Shown piece after piece: positions 1-14,696 of a stretch of 64,000 bases of DNA; the stretch's first letter is position 1; each line of letters starts with the position of its first letter. A program made the position numbers and the translations under genes. The notes under the pieces were generated by a model. That model was not told the DNA's origin, searched no databases, and saw only the letters and a program-made list of their open reading frames with translations. Source of the stretch: Opisthorchis felineus (lineage: Eukaryota > Platyhelminthes > Trematoda > Opisthorchiida > Opisthorchiidae); the NCBI GenBank assembly GCA_004794785.1, contig SJOL01004130.1, positions 168,000 to 231,999 of the forward strand, in the 5' to 3' direction.

Positions 1-375
1 GTGTAGATGCTAGGCATGCGATCGATGCGAACGGGGGTGGGCACATGTGATTATGAGGGTTTTGCATTGGCTTAATGGTGCGCAACTAGGGTTGCCCGGC
101 TACAGGGACAGATCAGAGAAAAACGTGTCTGGTGATGTTGCGGGTTCGTACGATGAGGTGCTCAAAGAATGACCTGGTTACCGTTTAAAGAAAAGCGTGC
201 AGCTCTGCAAAATGAGTCGCCTCTGAGGCGTCATGCCGCGTTTATTCAGTGAGTCTCAGTTAGCATTTTTCGCTCCGCTATCAATGAATTTTTCGATTCA
301 TAGGGGGATTGGCCGGGATATGTGCTACAACCAGGGCGAGCTCAAGCCGGAAACATAAGCGTCCGAAAAGGTTGC
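1..375. repeat. Unidentified long repeat, edge copy
   Basis: The segment from about 170 to 340 matches parts of 16440-16600 and 20340-20500: the same order of a gcaaaacgaa-like block, a gttttgattcatggga block and a gctacaaccagg block. The window edge truncates it. No coding capacity recognised. Confidence 0.45.
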
Positions 376-439
376 TCCCACTTTAGTTTTACCTTCCTGC
401 ATTGCGAAAGGCGGATTAACAAGTTCAGCATTCTCTATT

Positions 440-660
440 CCTACCTAATTTCGCAATCGATGGGATAATGAGACGGACGCTGAAGTGTCTTCTGAACCCC
501 GGTTTTCAACTATCTTCTGATGAAAATGTTGTCGATCTAGAATATGCAGACATCGTTCTCATCTTCGAAGAAGAGAAAAAGGCGCATGTGTTTTTGGATG
601 AACTGGCCAAAGTCGTCCCGTCCTTTGGTATGCACTTTGCACCCACAGAGTTTAAGGTCA
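440..660 (+). mobile_element. RTE-like LINE reverse transcriptase, 5' part of a split copy
   Basis: Translation from about 468 gives VDLEYADIVLIFEEEKKAH and LAKVVPSFGMHFAP, the YADD-box region of a trematode RTE-type reverse transcriptase, here YAD-I with one D lost. It stops abruptly at about 660, and the following codons of the same protein resume at about 1393. Non-functional. Confidence 0.75.
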
Positions 661-1392
661 TAACAATAATGTTTATTCCCAACTGGTGGGTGGCATAGCA
701 TCAGGCATGATCATAAGCTTACAGTCAGAATAAAGCATGAGTTTGTTCGTAGTTGCGGGCGATAGGGTGCAGTCAAGAGAAGAAAGGGAATAGTTGCTGG
801 TGTGCTAGCAAACTGGGTGTGGCAGTGCCATGCCATTATTGCACTGACATACTTCGGTTTCTAGACAGTCCCGTAACGGACTTCATGTTCGAGGTCATGG
901 AGCTGGGATGTGCGAATCTCTGGGCAGCGGGATATTTTTGGTTAGCCGAGGGAATCCGCGGAGGTAGAACAACGCCGATGTAATATCGCGGGTATTTTGC
1001 TGGTACGGTTGGAGATCGATGTGGGTGTACATAAGAACAATAGGATAGAGTGCATTAATAGAGAGAAAAATTAACGTTTTTCCACAATTAGAGTGGTGAC
1101 AACAAGTGATTAAATGGGACAGGACGGGGGTAGATTTGCACCTAGTAGACCAACTAGCAAGCAGGGGTTGAGGTTGCTAATAGATGCTATTGTAGTACAA
1201 GAGGGTAGGGGAGCATACCGGTATATATACGCAGAGAGATGGTGTAGTTAGGGAAATCAAACATATAAGTACTAACGGGAGTAAGACTTCCGAGATGATG
1301 TACTAATTTTTCTGGAATTTATTACGTGCGGTGGACAGTACCATAATCTAGGAGGGTGAATTTAAGAGAAATGGTCACCAGTCCCCGGAGCA
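661..1392 (-). mobile_element. Nested insertion in the RTE copy (retroposon inserted antisense)
   Basis: About 730 bases separate the KV(M) codons at 660 from the LLDMKSLNTPL codons at 1393. On the minus strand the insert ends in gggaataaacattattg-type sequence, a polyadenylation-like A/T tail typical of non-LTR 3' ends. Its first 80 bases nearly match 14551-14625. No protein recognised inside. Confidence 0.6.
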
Positions 1393-1810
1393 CTGCTCCT
1401 GGACATGAAGTCATTGAACACACCACTTAGAGGAGAGGTGTACGAATTTGTGGAGCGTTTTATATACATTCGAAGTTGTATTAGCTCTGATGGTAGTGTG
1501 ACAGATGAGGTCAATGCAAGGATCTGCAAGGCTCGGGTTGCGTTTGCTAATTTGAAACACCTATGGCATCAAAGCGGTGTATCCCTGAATAGCACGGAAC
1601 GTGTGTATCAGGCTGCGGTATGGCCGTGTGACAGCCTGTTCGAGCAGCGGAAAACGTCTTCAGGTGTTTGACAACCGTTGTCTCAGAACCATACCTCGTG
1701 TGGGCCGGTGTCGGCGAATCCGTCGCGGGACAGTTAGAAAACGATTTGTCGGTTTTGCACCAAGGACTCCCATTGAAGAATGCGTCCAGCACCATAAGGT
1801 GAGCACGCAA
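1393..1810 (+). mobile_element. RTE-like LINE, C-terminal part of the split copy
   Basis: Encodes YEFVERFIYIRSCISSDG, ARVAFANLKHLWHQSG and, after a frameshift at about 1640, RLQVFDNRCLRTIPRVGR: the region after the RT palm in trematode RTE elements. Frameshifts make it a relic. Confidence 0.75.
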
Positions 1811-1949
1811 ATTTAATTAATTGTGTGTTGTATACACGAGTGTATACGAGTCGTAATTGGTTATACATTTTTTCTATCAGAAACCCTGTCGAGTAAAAGC
1901 GGCTACCAGAAATGAAACTGGATTGACCACACAATACGTTTGTACCGAT

Positions 1950-2420
1950 GCAACCAATAAATAGAAACATTATTAGCCAAGGGTTGCCGTGTATTTTTCA
2001 GGCATGGGCTTGGCAGACGGACGACATGTATAGATATGAAGGACCGCCGTTGGTCGGTGTTATAGTCTATTATTTATAGTTGGGTCCTTATAGTCAGGTA
2101 CGAGCATGTGTGCGGGCCCGGCAGTTACAATAGGCAGCCAAGGTAGACGACATCGAATACAGTCATGATTATGGCGTGCCGTCGTTGGCCATTGGATTAG
2201 GTTACCATGCATAGGTGAGGACTCCTAGTCAACATCGCGCATAGACAAGGGCATAGCATTTACGACAAGTGGTCGAAGTGGGTGACAACGGCCACCGCCG
2301 CTATGGTTACCGCTTTATGACGTAGTCCACCTATGGAACGTCATGTTCCCAATAGGAATGATACCACTGTGTAGGTAATTTACCTACTGTTATCTCCTGA
2401 AGCTGTATTGTCCACCGGCT
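1950..2420. repeat. Dispersed repeat shared with 17.78-18.2 kb
   Basis: A cgttggccattggattaggt / cataggtgaggactcctagtc block at about 2180-2235 matches cgctggccatcgcatcaggc / cataggtgacgcctcatagtc at about 17890-17940. Adjacent sequence matches in part, including an aataaata-rich start. Possibly a LINE 3' region. Confidence 0.45.
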
Positions 2421-2824
2421 GGTTATGAATAGCTTGGAAAGGGAGCCATCCACAGGGATGACTCTCGCTTCTGCACTGCAAAATTCGTGCCGTTGTCTAA
2501 CAGTGTTTTACTTAATGGAAACTGAGCTCCATGTGAAAATGTGCTGTGACGAAATTCGCAGAACAAAATTATCTCATTTGTTAAATCTGAAGAGTATAAA
2601 GCAAACAAACATCAATGACCGATTTTCCTGGGTGGGATTTGAACTGGCAATTCTGTAGATGTTATTTCATTTTCAAAGAAGACCGAAGAACGCTGAAGTG
2701 CTAGAGTGCGAGTTCGTAATTTAGACCTCGTAAACCGGTAACAAAATGCGAATTGGTGGTGGCACGTGACCTTGACATTTCGCCCACTCAAACAAAATTC
2801 TATGAGCAATATATCACCGGAAGG

Positions 2825-2990
2825 TGCAAACGGATTACACTAACTCAGCGTAAAAGTCGCAAATTCGAAAACCGTATGGTTTCAGCGAAAATAATTTGGA
2901 TGTGCTTCTAGTGAGCGGCCAAGCCAAGGCCACGCCTTGGACCCACAATGCTTTTTTCTGCAAAACCCTTGCGAGTAAAATGAAACTTTT
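2825..2990. repeat. Repeat upstream of the MULE relic
   Basis: The sequence 'gcaaattcgaaaaccgtatg' and the 'gtttcagcgaaaataatttg' that follows are repeated at about 18595-18645 and 20735-20790 with moderate divergence. It lies about 150-300 bases before the MULE frame, as the 18.6 kb copy lies before a similar frame, so it is probably the element's 5' region. Confidence 0.45.
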
Positions 2991-3127
2991 TACGCCAAAA
3001 TGTTGTACTTTGTTGCATATGTGCTCAGACTAACAATCACCCTCATCTGCGGTCATTTGTGCGATTTATTTTACCTAATCTCCTTTCGAAATTTTTGGCG
3101 CACATTTGACTTCGAACGTGGTGTACT

Positions 3128-4140
3128 ATGGCTTCGGAGGTGGCTTCGCACGCGTTTGTTGAGAAATTCGGGGCTGTTTCCTTTTCAATCTTCACAGCAT
3201 TTGAGAAGGCCTTAAATCAATACGTGAAGGATGACCATGTGGCATTTGTGCGTTCATCTAGTACCCCAAGCACCAACCCTGTTTTGCTTTACAGATGGGT
3301 GTACTACAAATGCAGCAGGTGATCTCCAAGACCAACGGAAAGCCGGTAAATCCGAAGAAGCTAGTAAGCTGAGCCTGTTTTGTAATAAAAAACAGTACCC
3401 GAAGCCCCGGCTGTCCAATGCGGTTTTGTCTACGGAGGCAAAGGAACCACCTCGCAGTCACCTCTTGTTTTCTAGAACACAACCATAAGTTGTCAAAGTT
3501 TTTGTACGGCCAGCTTCCGATTAATCGACGGCTAACCGAAGACGGGTTGGGCACCTACAGGGCCCTTCTGAAATATGGAATACCGTCGTGTGAGGTGCGG
3601 CATTTTGTGGTCGATGAATTCGACAGGATCCTTACCACTCAGGATATAATCAACTGCCACCGGAAGTGCCGACCAGCTCTGTTGGGTAGGTGCCGCACAG
3701 TTGGGTTTTATTGTGGTAGATGATATGCTTTCGGTCCTGGCGAAACTTCGGGAAACCGGACGCGTGTTTGCGTGCCAGTCAGAGGAAGGTCACTATAGCC
3801 ACATATGCTTCGCCCGATGGCAGCAGATAGCGTTGTTCCCAACTTTTTCCAGATGCAGTAACTGTAAACGGAACGCACGCGACAAACCGTTTCGGATAAG
3901 TTTTTTTAAAGCGCTTAATATTCGGCCTGCAGATACAGGCTGTAGACATTCCTGATGACAGACGGCATGGGTACCTGGCGTCCGGTTATGTATGTGTTCG
4001 TGGAGAGCGAACGGTTTGTTCCTATTCGTAAACTGTTCGACTTATTCAAGGAAATGATGGGAGAGCAGGATGCAGTTAAGACTTTCATTATGGACGAGCC
4101 TGCGGCGCAAATCCGAGATGCAAGAGCCTTGTTCGCCTGA
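3128..4140 (+). pseudogene. MULE-type (Mutator-like) transposase relic
   Basis: Frame fragments in order: FEKALNQYVKDDHVAFVRSS (N-terminal FAR1-like DNA-binding region), VFLEHNHKLSKFLYGQLP, YGIPSCEVRHFVVDEFDRIL, and MYVFVESERFVPIRKLFDLF with VKTFIMDEPAAQIRDARALF (transposase core). This order is that of MULE or ZSWIM-like transposases. The pieces lie in different frames with stops between them, and the element ends about where the catalytic core's last part would follow. Inactive. Confidence 0.65.
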
Positions 4141-5040
4141 GACGTAATGCTGATTTGGCATCGTGGACCCCTAGCCGTGTGTTAGTCGTGTGCGTCCGCT
4201 AGGCTCGTTCAGCTGTCCGGTACGATCGACGTAGGTCTCACGTGGCTAGTTTATCTACGTCATTGTCTTCCTGGCATTCTTCGTGAGCTATAATGGAACC
4301 CTCTGTTGTTTAACAACAAACGAGCACGATTTTTTGCCAATAATGAACGCGGCTTACGTAATTTTAACTGGTAACATCAATTATCGAGCAAAAATTTGTT
4401 ACAGGAATGGCACCTCGGCATATTTTCCATTCACAAAGGCCATGTAGACTCTAGAATGTTGAGGGAATTATCTCAGCTGCAATACTATCTGAAAGTTCCG
4501 TCTATCGTAAGTGAGTCACCTTTTTCCGCAATTAGCGATTTCTTATTACATTGGGCAATGTACTGACAGTCGGTGGTGTTTATTGACCTTGAAGATTCGC
4601 TCACTTAAACAGATCACCAGTGTAGATAATTTGCATAATACATGTGCATGTGCATGTACATTACATATAGACATTCTACACTATGAAGTGGCAACCCTGA
4701 AAATACCGTGGCTTCCGAGAAATCCGTTCCATTGTGCGAACATGAGCGGCCAAGCCAAGCCCTGCAGATTAATGCGCTAACCGCATCTGCCGTACTAAAA
4801 TCGGAGCTTATACGAATTCCAAGCAATGAAGAAGCTCCATAAATTCGAGAGCTCCTTCCTAGAGTGTAAGTGGCGCATTCAGCGACTGCCTTTCAAGGAG
4901 CATGACCCTACGCTTTGTGGGTGCAAAATGCATACCAAATGCACTATTTACCCCTCAGTGTTGAACACACCTCCACCGACTCCAAACACACGCCCAGTAA
5001 ACCCTACTTCATGTAACCTCATATCCACTTCATAATTTCC
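4141..5040. other. No gene recognised
   Basis: AT-rich sequence without a supported frame. A short gagcggccaagccaag block at about 4743 recurs at 2912, so this is probably repeat debris linked to the MULE family. Confidence 0.4.
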
Positions 5041-5056
5041 AGTAGTCTCAGGCTCC

Positions 5057-7270
<2,214 letters not shown>

Positions 7271-7279
7271 CACTAGGCA

Positions 7280-9770
7280 CTGTTTTATGCGAGTCCCTGC
7301 GCTGGCAAACATACTGCCCCGCGCTGAGAACTTAAAGAGCAGTGCTACACCCGCTTTTCGCTTGTGCCTTTCGGGTGTACGACAGCCGCCAAACGACAAG
7401 AACGAAACCGACCCGGGAAACTTGGCAAATGCCTCAATCCCGTGTACGAATCCGTGGACCCCTCATTGGTCTAAATTGGTGTTGAGGGACTTCACCTTGC
7501 CGGATATCTCCAAGTCATCCACCACTGGCCCTATCCGGTACGATTCCCTGCTTGCCCAATTTAGTGTACGGGTTGGTCCCAAATAGTGCGCAGCCCTACT
7601 CGTGGCCCACACCCCATGGACCTAATATTTTCGGACGAGGGTCATTTGGCTGCAGCCGTGGTCCAACCATGCTTTTTAAGAGACAGTCGTTGCGTTGTTT
7701 CTTGCAACGGAGTCAGTTATGGCTCAACTGCCTCTCGGAGTCCTCACCTGTTTTACCACCTCTCTGCAAATATTTTACAAGTTTCTTCACCCTTCCTGGG
7801 TTCCCGGGATTGGAGCGATTCCTTTCTCTCGACAAACGCAACACATCTGTGAAATTTCCTATCACAACCTGCCGGCCGCTCTTCACTTTGTTTCGCCCCT
7901 AAAAAGTTTACAACTCGGTATCTATTGCCATGATAGTTTACTAAAAACCTTGGATACAAAGTGCACCAAGCAGTCAGAAAATATCGGAGGTCTGACGATT
8001 TCTTATCACTACTTCTCATTGGTAAGTTCTCAGCCGACCGAGAGCCTTTGCGAGAATCTCTCGAATGCCGCTAAAAGAGCACCACACTCGGGGCCTCTTC
8101 TTACTCTACATTACTCAGCTGACTTTTCCCCAATCGTTGTACCCAAAAAAGTCACTCAGTTGCCGGTGTGCGTTCCAGCGAAGGTTGCCTTATCACCGAT
8201 CCTATCAGTATAGCAGACCATCTGAAAGTTTACTTAGCTAGATGCTACTTTCTCCTTACTGTTACACCTAAACCATTCCGTAGCTCCTAACGGCCGGAGT
8301 AGCCACCCGTCTATTAGCAAAGTAGTCATCTCCCTAACTGGTGTTTCTGCCTCTCTTCAAACCCTTAAGGCCTCTGTCGTGCCAATGGCAGATGACATTC
8401 CGACCCATGTTTTAAGACATGGTGGTCAATATGTTGAGATCCATGTCCTCATTCTTTTCACTTACTCGAATAGCTTTAACATCGTCCACTTCCAGTAGGG
8501 AAGATCTGTGGTTCGCCCGCATTTCGAATCCGGATCTGGACAAATGACTTCCAAGTATAGGTGAATCCACCATACACCTATTTTACTGAGAACCCTCCAA
8601 CGTCTGGTCGAAGGCCCTTTAACCGGGTTCCTCCTGGCTGCCAATGCCATGGGTGACCGACATTTAGGCCTCCTCATAGATCAGAGATCCATCAGTGGCT
8701 GCCAACTTCACTTCTTTGAGACCATCACAGCAGCATATGACGCTGGGCACTCCACTTCAGTAGCTTACCTGGATATCTAAAGCGCTTTTGACCAGGTCTG
8801 TTATGCATCCCTGCTAAAGAAACTTGGTACCGTTGGAATCACAGGGCCTTTATTCCAGTGGTTCACCTTGTACCGGTCTGGTAGGACACAACACTATCAA
8901 TCACTAGCGTGCTAGCCACCATCTGCTCCCTACTGTATGTCGACGACGTCTTCGGTGCTGTGTACCAAGGTAAGTCCTTCCTCTTTTTGGACGATATAAA
9001 AATTGCCCACACGTTTCCTCCCTTCGCGAAAATTCGTGCATCTACCTGACCTCCCGAAGCTGCTCCCTTTCGGCTGATGCCTTCACAATTATCAGCAAAC
9101 CGCTAACTTACTCTACGGCGGCCGAAACCCCGGTCTCATAAACCCTCGTGCCTTTAGCTTTTCACACCTAGCTCAGTTTCCGGTCGCCGTAGGCTCTGTT
9201 TTCTAATATTACACTCCTTCCGTCTCCAATACACCAGGGTAGCAATTCTAAAACAGTGAGTGCGACCATTCATGGGATCCTTTCCTGCATCTTCTTGCCT
9301 TTATACCCAAAGTTGCAGACTGGCACTCGGAAATGCCAAGCGCTCATTCGCCTAAAAGCTGCTCCCACATTCCTCCCCTCTCTCCGACCGCTGCCGGCCT
9401 TCAACCACTATGACTTAGATGGTTCAGGCTAAATATATCATACACCGTCCGTTGCACCAAGATGCTTTTACAGCAACGGCTAGACTGGACTTAAATTCAC
9501 GTCTTCGGCATAAGTTCCGTAACTCCAGCAAACTTTTAGCGCCCCCCAGCTTGTACAACCTATACCAATACTTCCTATTAGTTAACTGCGTTCCCATCTG
9601 GAACATTTTCCCCGGACAGCCTCCAAATAACGCACAACATTATACTTTTTCGCAGTCTGTAGATAACTTCCTCACTTGTAAAGCTACTGCCACCCTACTC
9701 AGTACTCAACTGCCCCCGAACCTCCTCTGTGAATCGGGTCCAGTCCACATTTGAGTTTAGCGGCGATACA
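7280..9770 (+). mobile_element. CR1-like LINE relic 2
   Basis: At 8640-8880 the frames read FFETITAAYDAGHSTSVAYL and SAFDQVCYASLLKKLGTVGI, the RT A-motif region, then FLFLDDIKIAHTFPP (ADD box decayed to LDD) at about 8980. A C-terminal segment at 9470-9720 (RLDLNSRLRHKFRNSS, LYNLYQYFLLVNCVPIWN) is probably the element's end. It follows relic 1 head-to-tail. Many stops. Confidence 0.55.
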
Positions 9771-11290
9771 GTTGATGGGCAAAATAAGAGCCATTAATAT
9801 ATGGTGCAATCTCCTTGACTTGCTTCAAATAACGATTGCCTGTTGACTGCTTGCTTGATCTGAGTGTGCTGTGTTACTGGCCTGGTTTTCCCCCAGCCAA
9901 CGTATGCCTCGTTCTAGCCAGGTCCTGGCCCTGGATTACTCTGTCGGCTCTGTCTAACGACTGGTGCTTTGATTTTCCCTGCTCCAACTAACTAATATAA
10001 GCCAAACCAAAGTCAGACTTCATCATTGCTAGGGCGCATTATGTACCCGAAAATTAATCTGTTTGATGGTGCTCGATGGATGAAATTCACTTATGGTTTC
10101 GCAACCCAACAAACATATACACATGCCATTGCGGCGCACCTCTGGGTGACACGGTAGATCACACCAACGCTCCGTCGCCGTTCATCCATAGTGCACACGC
10201 ACTGAACATCTCCGTCCTATTCCCATTGCCCCAGTAGTAGCTGCTATTTCAGTTACCTCTTCCGCGACCTGCGCTTTTCAGCGAATATTTGCTGTTTACT
10301 TGTTCGGAGTGACTGACTTGTTTTGCTGGCCCGGACCGAAAAAATATCCGGTAACTGGAGTTCCTCATTAACGCACAAGCTGCAATTATGGCTGCTTGAT
10401 CTTTTACCTCGCAGATCTAGTGGCATACACAAGGACTGAATACCCCGTGTTGTGGTCGGGTACGTCCTGCAGGGAGGTTTGCGATGCTGCGTTCGTATAC
10501 TGCCACCCTTCCAGTAGCACTGGTGCATCGTCCATACCCGGTGATTCTGAGCCTGGCCTTTAACTCAGGAACTCTAAAAACAGCAATTTTGTCGTCTGTT
10601 TGTAGATGCTGGGTTGAATTTGTCCCGGTTGTGCGACTTATCTGGCAATGCTTTACATTACAGTTCATAGAAAACTGCCCTTTCTTCTGTTAACCTCTCT
10701 ACTCTACGGCGCAAATGGCCTGCGTTGACGTGTGAAGCTGTAGTCACCCTCGTCTTAGTTTAAGTTGTACGTGTAGCATATAAATTAAAAAATATAGTGA
10801 AATCTTTAATCCTTCACCACCAGCGTTCAGGGTAAGCGTCCATGAGCTTTTTTCGCCATACACCACTTGTCGATTGAAGCTAACAGCAGTGCTCGAGGGA
10901 CTGGTGGCCATTTCTCTTACATTCACTACTCTTCCCAAATTATGGTATCCTCCAAAACATGTAGCAAATTTCAGATAAACTAGTCGATCGTTTTAGAGGT
11001 TTTATCCGCATCAGTCCCTATATGTTTGCTCTCACTTATCACATCACCCATCTGCACACTCATACCGGTTGTTTTCACTGTGTCTCTTGCATTATAATAG
11101 CATTATATTGGCAAAATTAGCCAGTCCTTGGTTGTTAGGTTACTGAACAGAAAACCCGTTTTACCGTCCCTTGTTGTCTTTGCCCAACATTTTCAAACTG
11201 TAACGGTCTAGTCTTGCTTAAGTGTAATATGGTCCCCAGAGGATAGAAAAAAGCTCAATAACGGCTATTCTCCGTCCTCGATGTCCACCG
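9771..11290. other. No gene recognised
   Basis: Only short overlapping frames on both strands; no motif, repeat or RNA gene identified. Confidence 0.4.
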
Positions 11291-11459
11291 CATTTTGATC
11301 CTGTCAGTTTAGGCAATCCTGAATACCCACAAATCCCATCACTCATGCTCCTATTATGATCATGCCTACGGTGGGCCACTCACAATGTGGGGAACAATCA
11401 TTATTAGGAATTTAGCCAGTTAATCCAAAGGCACCTACGCTTCCTCCGCCCCTTGGGGG

Positions 11460-13600
11460 AGGTGAACGGTATTGTCTGCATATTCCGAATCGACACGGTT
11501 TCGGTCGCGAGCTATTTGAACACCAGGACTTTGAGAACCTTCCAGCGTTCGTCTCTTTATTTTATCGACAACGAGATTAAATTATATTTCAGGGAGGGGC
11601 AGCTCTGAAGAACACCGCTTTGTGTACGGAAGCTTTTGGAGCGTTCCCACTATATACTCACACTTCGATTGTCCGAAACTACAGACTTCACAAACTTAAA
11701 GGGCTTTCCTTCACAGGCAAGCATGTCAGCCGGGTCGACTGCGCCTTGAAAATCTAGAAATACGAAAATTGCGCGTCGTTTGCACGTAGAAATTTCTTCT
11801 AGCGCCCGATGGAGTGTTCACATTTTGCTAATGCATCCGATACCGGGCCTGAATCCCACATGCCGCTCTCGGGTAAACTTTTCATGAGCCACCATAAGGC
11901 GACGAAACACAAGTGATGCCAAGAGTCTCGTTATGACTGGGGTCAAGCTAATCCTCCTGTGATTGTCTATGGGAATAAACATTATTATTATTATTACACT
12001 CACTAAGGGCTCCTTTTGGAAATTAGGCACAACCAACGGTTTTCTCCGGTTGTTTGACCAGTCTCTTCTTCAAAAATGCAGGCAAACGGATCAGACAAGC
12101 GCTGAATCAGGACAGCGCTTGGACAATGCGGGTGGGAGGTAATCTGGATCAGAAGTTTGGTGGCGCCTAAGAGAACATATGCAATCAGACATCCGATGCA
12201 TTGGGGGGTTCCACATTCATCGTCCAGGGTTCTCCGTCAACTGTGGGCTCCAGATGAATGGCAGTTAGTGGGCACGATGAATGTTGATCAAAGTACTTGG
12301 TTCAACGTTCGAGGCGTTCTTCATTACCCAAGATGGGCACTCTATTCAGATCCTTGAGAGTTTTTCTCATGGATGGTCTCCGAGGACCAGTCGCACGGAT
12401 CAACCGAAAAATCCTCGGAAATTCCTTGAATTCTTGGCCTTTTCCATTCTTTTAGCTTTCAGAGCCCACGGTCCGCGCGCATACTCACTTTCACTTAACG
12501 TCTGATAATTCTACGGGCAAAGTTACTCTCGGGTCCGGCGGTGACATAATTACTAGATTTATTCGATGCCACCACTCGGCCTGACATCCAGTGTTTGAGC
12601 GCGCCTGATACCGCCATGCCTCGGACAGCACTCTCAGCACTCTGAAAAGAGGTGGCAATGTAGTTCTAGCATTAATTCCTATCCGATCTTGGAGCAGTTT
12701 AAGAGATTCCAGAAAACGGATCTGCCAGTCTCTGAGGTGCCAAGCGATTTGTCCTCACCTTTCATGACCATGGAAAGCGAACGGACAGGTGACTCCGGAC
12801 GCGTGGTCTTAATCTAAAAATATGACCATAAATGAGCGATAGTCAGTTATAGGTCCACTTCATCGGTAACTGATAGAGATGTGATTACTTTGACTTCGTG
12901 GCTGGCATGGCGTTAGAAGACACTGTGTGGCAGGATGACTTGGGCTATTTGGAAGTAAGTACTACATAAAAACAGTCTGTGGTCAGCACACAGCTAAAAA
13001 ATCGTTCACCATTTTCCCTGCATACCGAGTCCAATCCATGTCGACCTTCTAACTGAAGCTCAGAAGCGCTCAGCCCGCAAGCTCGTCCGTTCAGAGTTTC
13101 GACAGCCACAATGATATCTGAGCTTTTAGCTCACCAAAACAGGACATTCAGAGAGCCAAAAAGCTTGTCCTTGCTGGCCTAAGAAACACAAACAATCCTC
13201 TAACAGATTATTGCTTGTGGGACTCCTTCACAGACATAACCAGACTACCCGCACAAGTGCGGCTGTCAACATGCATCCAGTCGAGCAAGGATCCTTCCGT
13301 CCGGTGACTTAGGACCATACCAAACCTTTCACGTGCCGCAGCAGCGGCCTCTGGATCACCAGAGATGCGCACCCGGAAACGAGCGGAGAAAGGTGGGCTG
13401 GTTAACTTAGTGTGGGAGCAAAAGCGGCCTGTCGTCCTGCTTGCTTGTGAACATTCAAAGAAGCTAGATAGTCTGCGCATCCATGCTAAGAGTTTGGCTT
13501 CGCGACGCTCGAGGATATCAGCGCTAGACGACACGCGGATGCTGCTTTTGATAGTAAAGCGAGACGAACAGGGTACCCAGGCCCGGATAGGCACTCAAGC
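11460..13600 (-). mobile_element. RTE-like LINE relic
   Basis: Read on the minus strand from 13594: endonuclease part FSARFRVRISGDPEAAAA, SHRTEGSLLDWMHVDSRTCA; then toward 12000 the RT start DNHRRISLTPVITRLLASLV and RERHVGFRPGIGCI; then decayed RT to about 11460. Stops and indels are frequent. A short A/T-tail insert interrupts it at 11971-11997. Confidence 0.7.
11971..11997 (+). repeat. Minimal retroposon tail insert
   Basis: The sequence gggaataaacattattatta and trailing ttatta is inserted into the RTE reading frame between KEPLVS and DNHRRISL. The same terminal sequence, inverted, starts the insert at 661 and occurs at 14551. Confidence 0.5.
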
Positions 13601-14160
13601 AGAGATTTATTGATGGGGTGGGGAGTAAGGGAAGATAAGTTATGTGGAAAGGCAAGAAGGGAGGCATCAGCAGTGGCCTAGCCGCTCTACAGTATGTAGC
13701 ACCTAAGGCGACTCGGCTGATGACACCGCGAGCAGGCCAAGTGGTCCGCGATTATCTGCAAGTGTTAAATTCATGGTGCGCGGGGGTTGGAACACCGCCA
13801 AGGTGCCAGCACCTAAACAGGAGGACGAGTATTATGCTCGGCCAAAGCCTTTGGCTTAAAGGCGTGACAACAAGGCAGCGGCGTTTGGCTGGAAGTGCAA
13901 GTGCATTGCCATTTTGAAGAACAAGTAACCACGCATCATTCAACACCCAACCTGGAGTACCGGGAGGCAGTATTCGCCGAACCTCTGAACGCGGGCCGGC
14001 TTGGTGTGACAGGCTCTGTGAGTGTCGCGGTAACACCATATAATACATCTCAGTGGGTCACGGAAGCACGAGAACCGTCATATCTCGGTAAATTATAACC
14101 CCCTCTTGGCGTTATCACATAATAATTTGGCGTTTACCGGTGTTTATTTAATAACCTAGA
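13601..14160. other. No gene recognised
   Basis: Plus-strand frames of 67-91 codons are present but show no recognisable domain. Probably repeat debris. Confidence 0.35.
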
Positions 14161-14290
14161 ACCTCTCCGGACAGTGGCAGTCTTCCAGAAAATTTATTTA
14201 AGCGAATTCTAGGTCTACTTTGAGCTCGGAATTCATATTTTAATGTCTGCTATCACGCAGCATCGTGCCTCCTTGATGACGTTGCGCAGG
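14160..14290. repeat. Repeat paired with 18780-18895
   Basis: Similar blocks in order: cagtcttccagaaaatttat, gtctactttgagctcggaat, catattttaatgtctgctat. At 18.8 kb it sits directly between the MULE-like upstream repeat and an N-terminal MULE-like frame, so this is probably a solo MULE 5' fragment. Confidence 0.45.
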
Positions 14291-14522
14291 TTTGTTGGGA
14301 AGCTTGATTCTTGACCTGTTCTTCCCCGTACTGGCTATGAAACGATTTTGAAGGTGTACATAAGCCATAATGAAGTCCTCATCGTCCACACAAACTCAAG
14401 ATGAAGAAGCTGCGAGCGACAGACATGAGAAAAATTTCCAGCCTTTGCAGCAGGCGTCCTGCTGGAAAAAACAAGAATTCTTCGCGGCTGGTAAGTTTGG
14501 TGGTTTTTTATGGCAGTTACTA

Positions 14523-14690
14523 TAACAGTAATAATACTATTATTAATAATAACGTTTATTCCCAAATGGTGGGTGGCATACCGTCAGGCATGATCATAAT
14601 GTTACAGTCAGAATAAAAGCATGACTGTGGGGGTTGTGCATACATGGGATTGCGTTGAAAAGGGGAAGCGTCACAAGCAGTGGGCATTAT
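14523..14690 (-). mobile_element. Second copy of the 661-type retroposon end
   Basis: From 14551, gtttattcccaaatggtggg and the next 60 bases nearly match 671-750, preceded by a (TAA/ATT)n stretch. This shows the insertion at 661 is a family, oriented antisense with its 3' end on the left. Confidence 0.6.
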
Positions 14691-14696
14691 CCGGTG

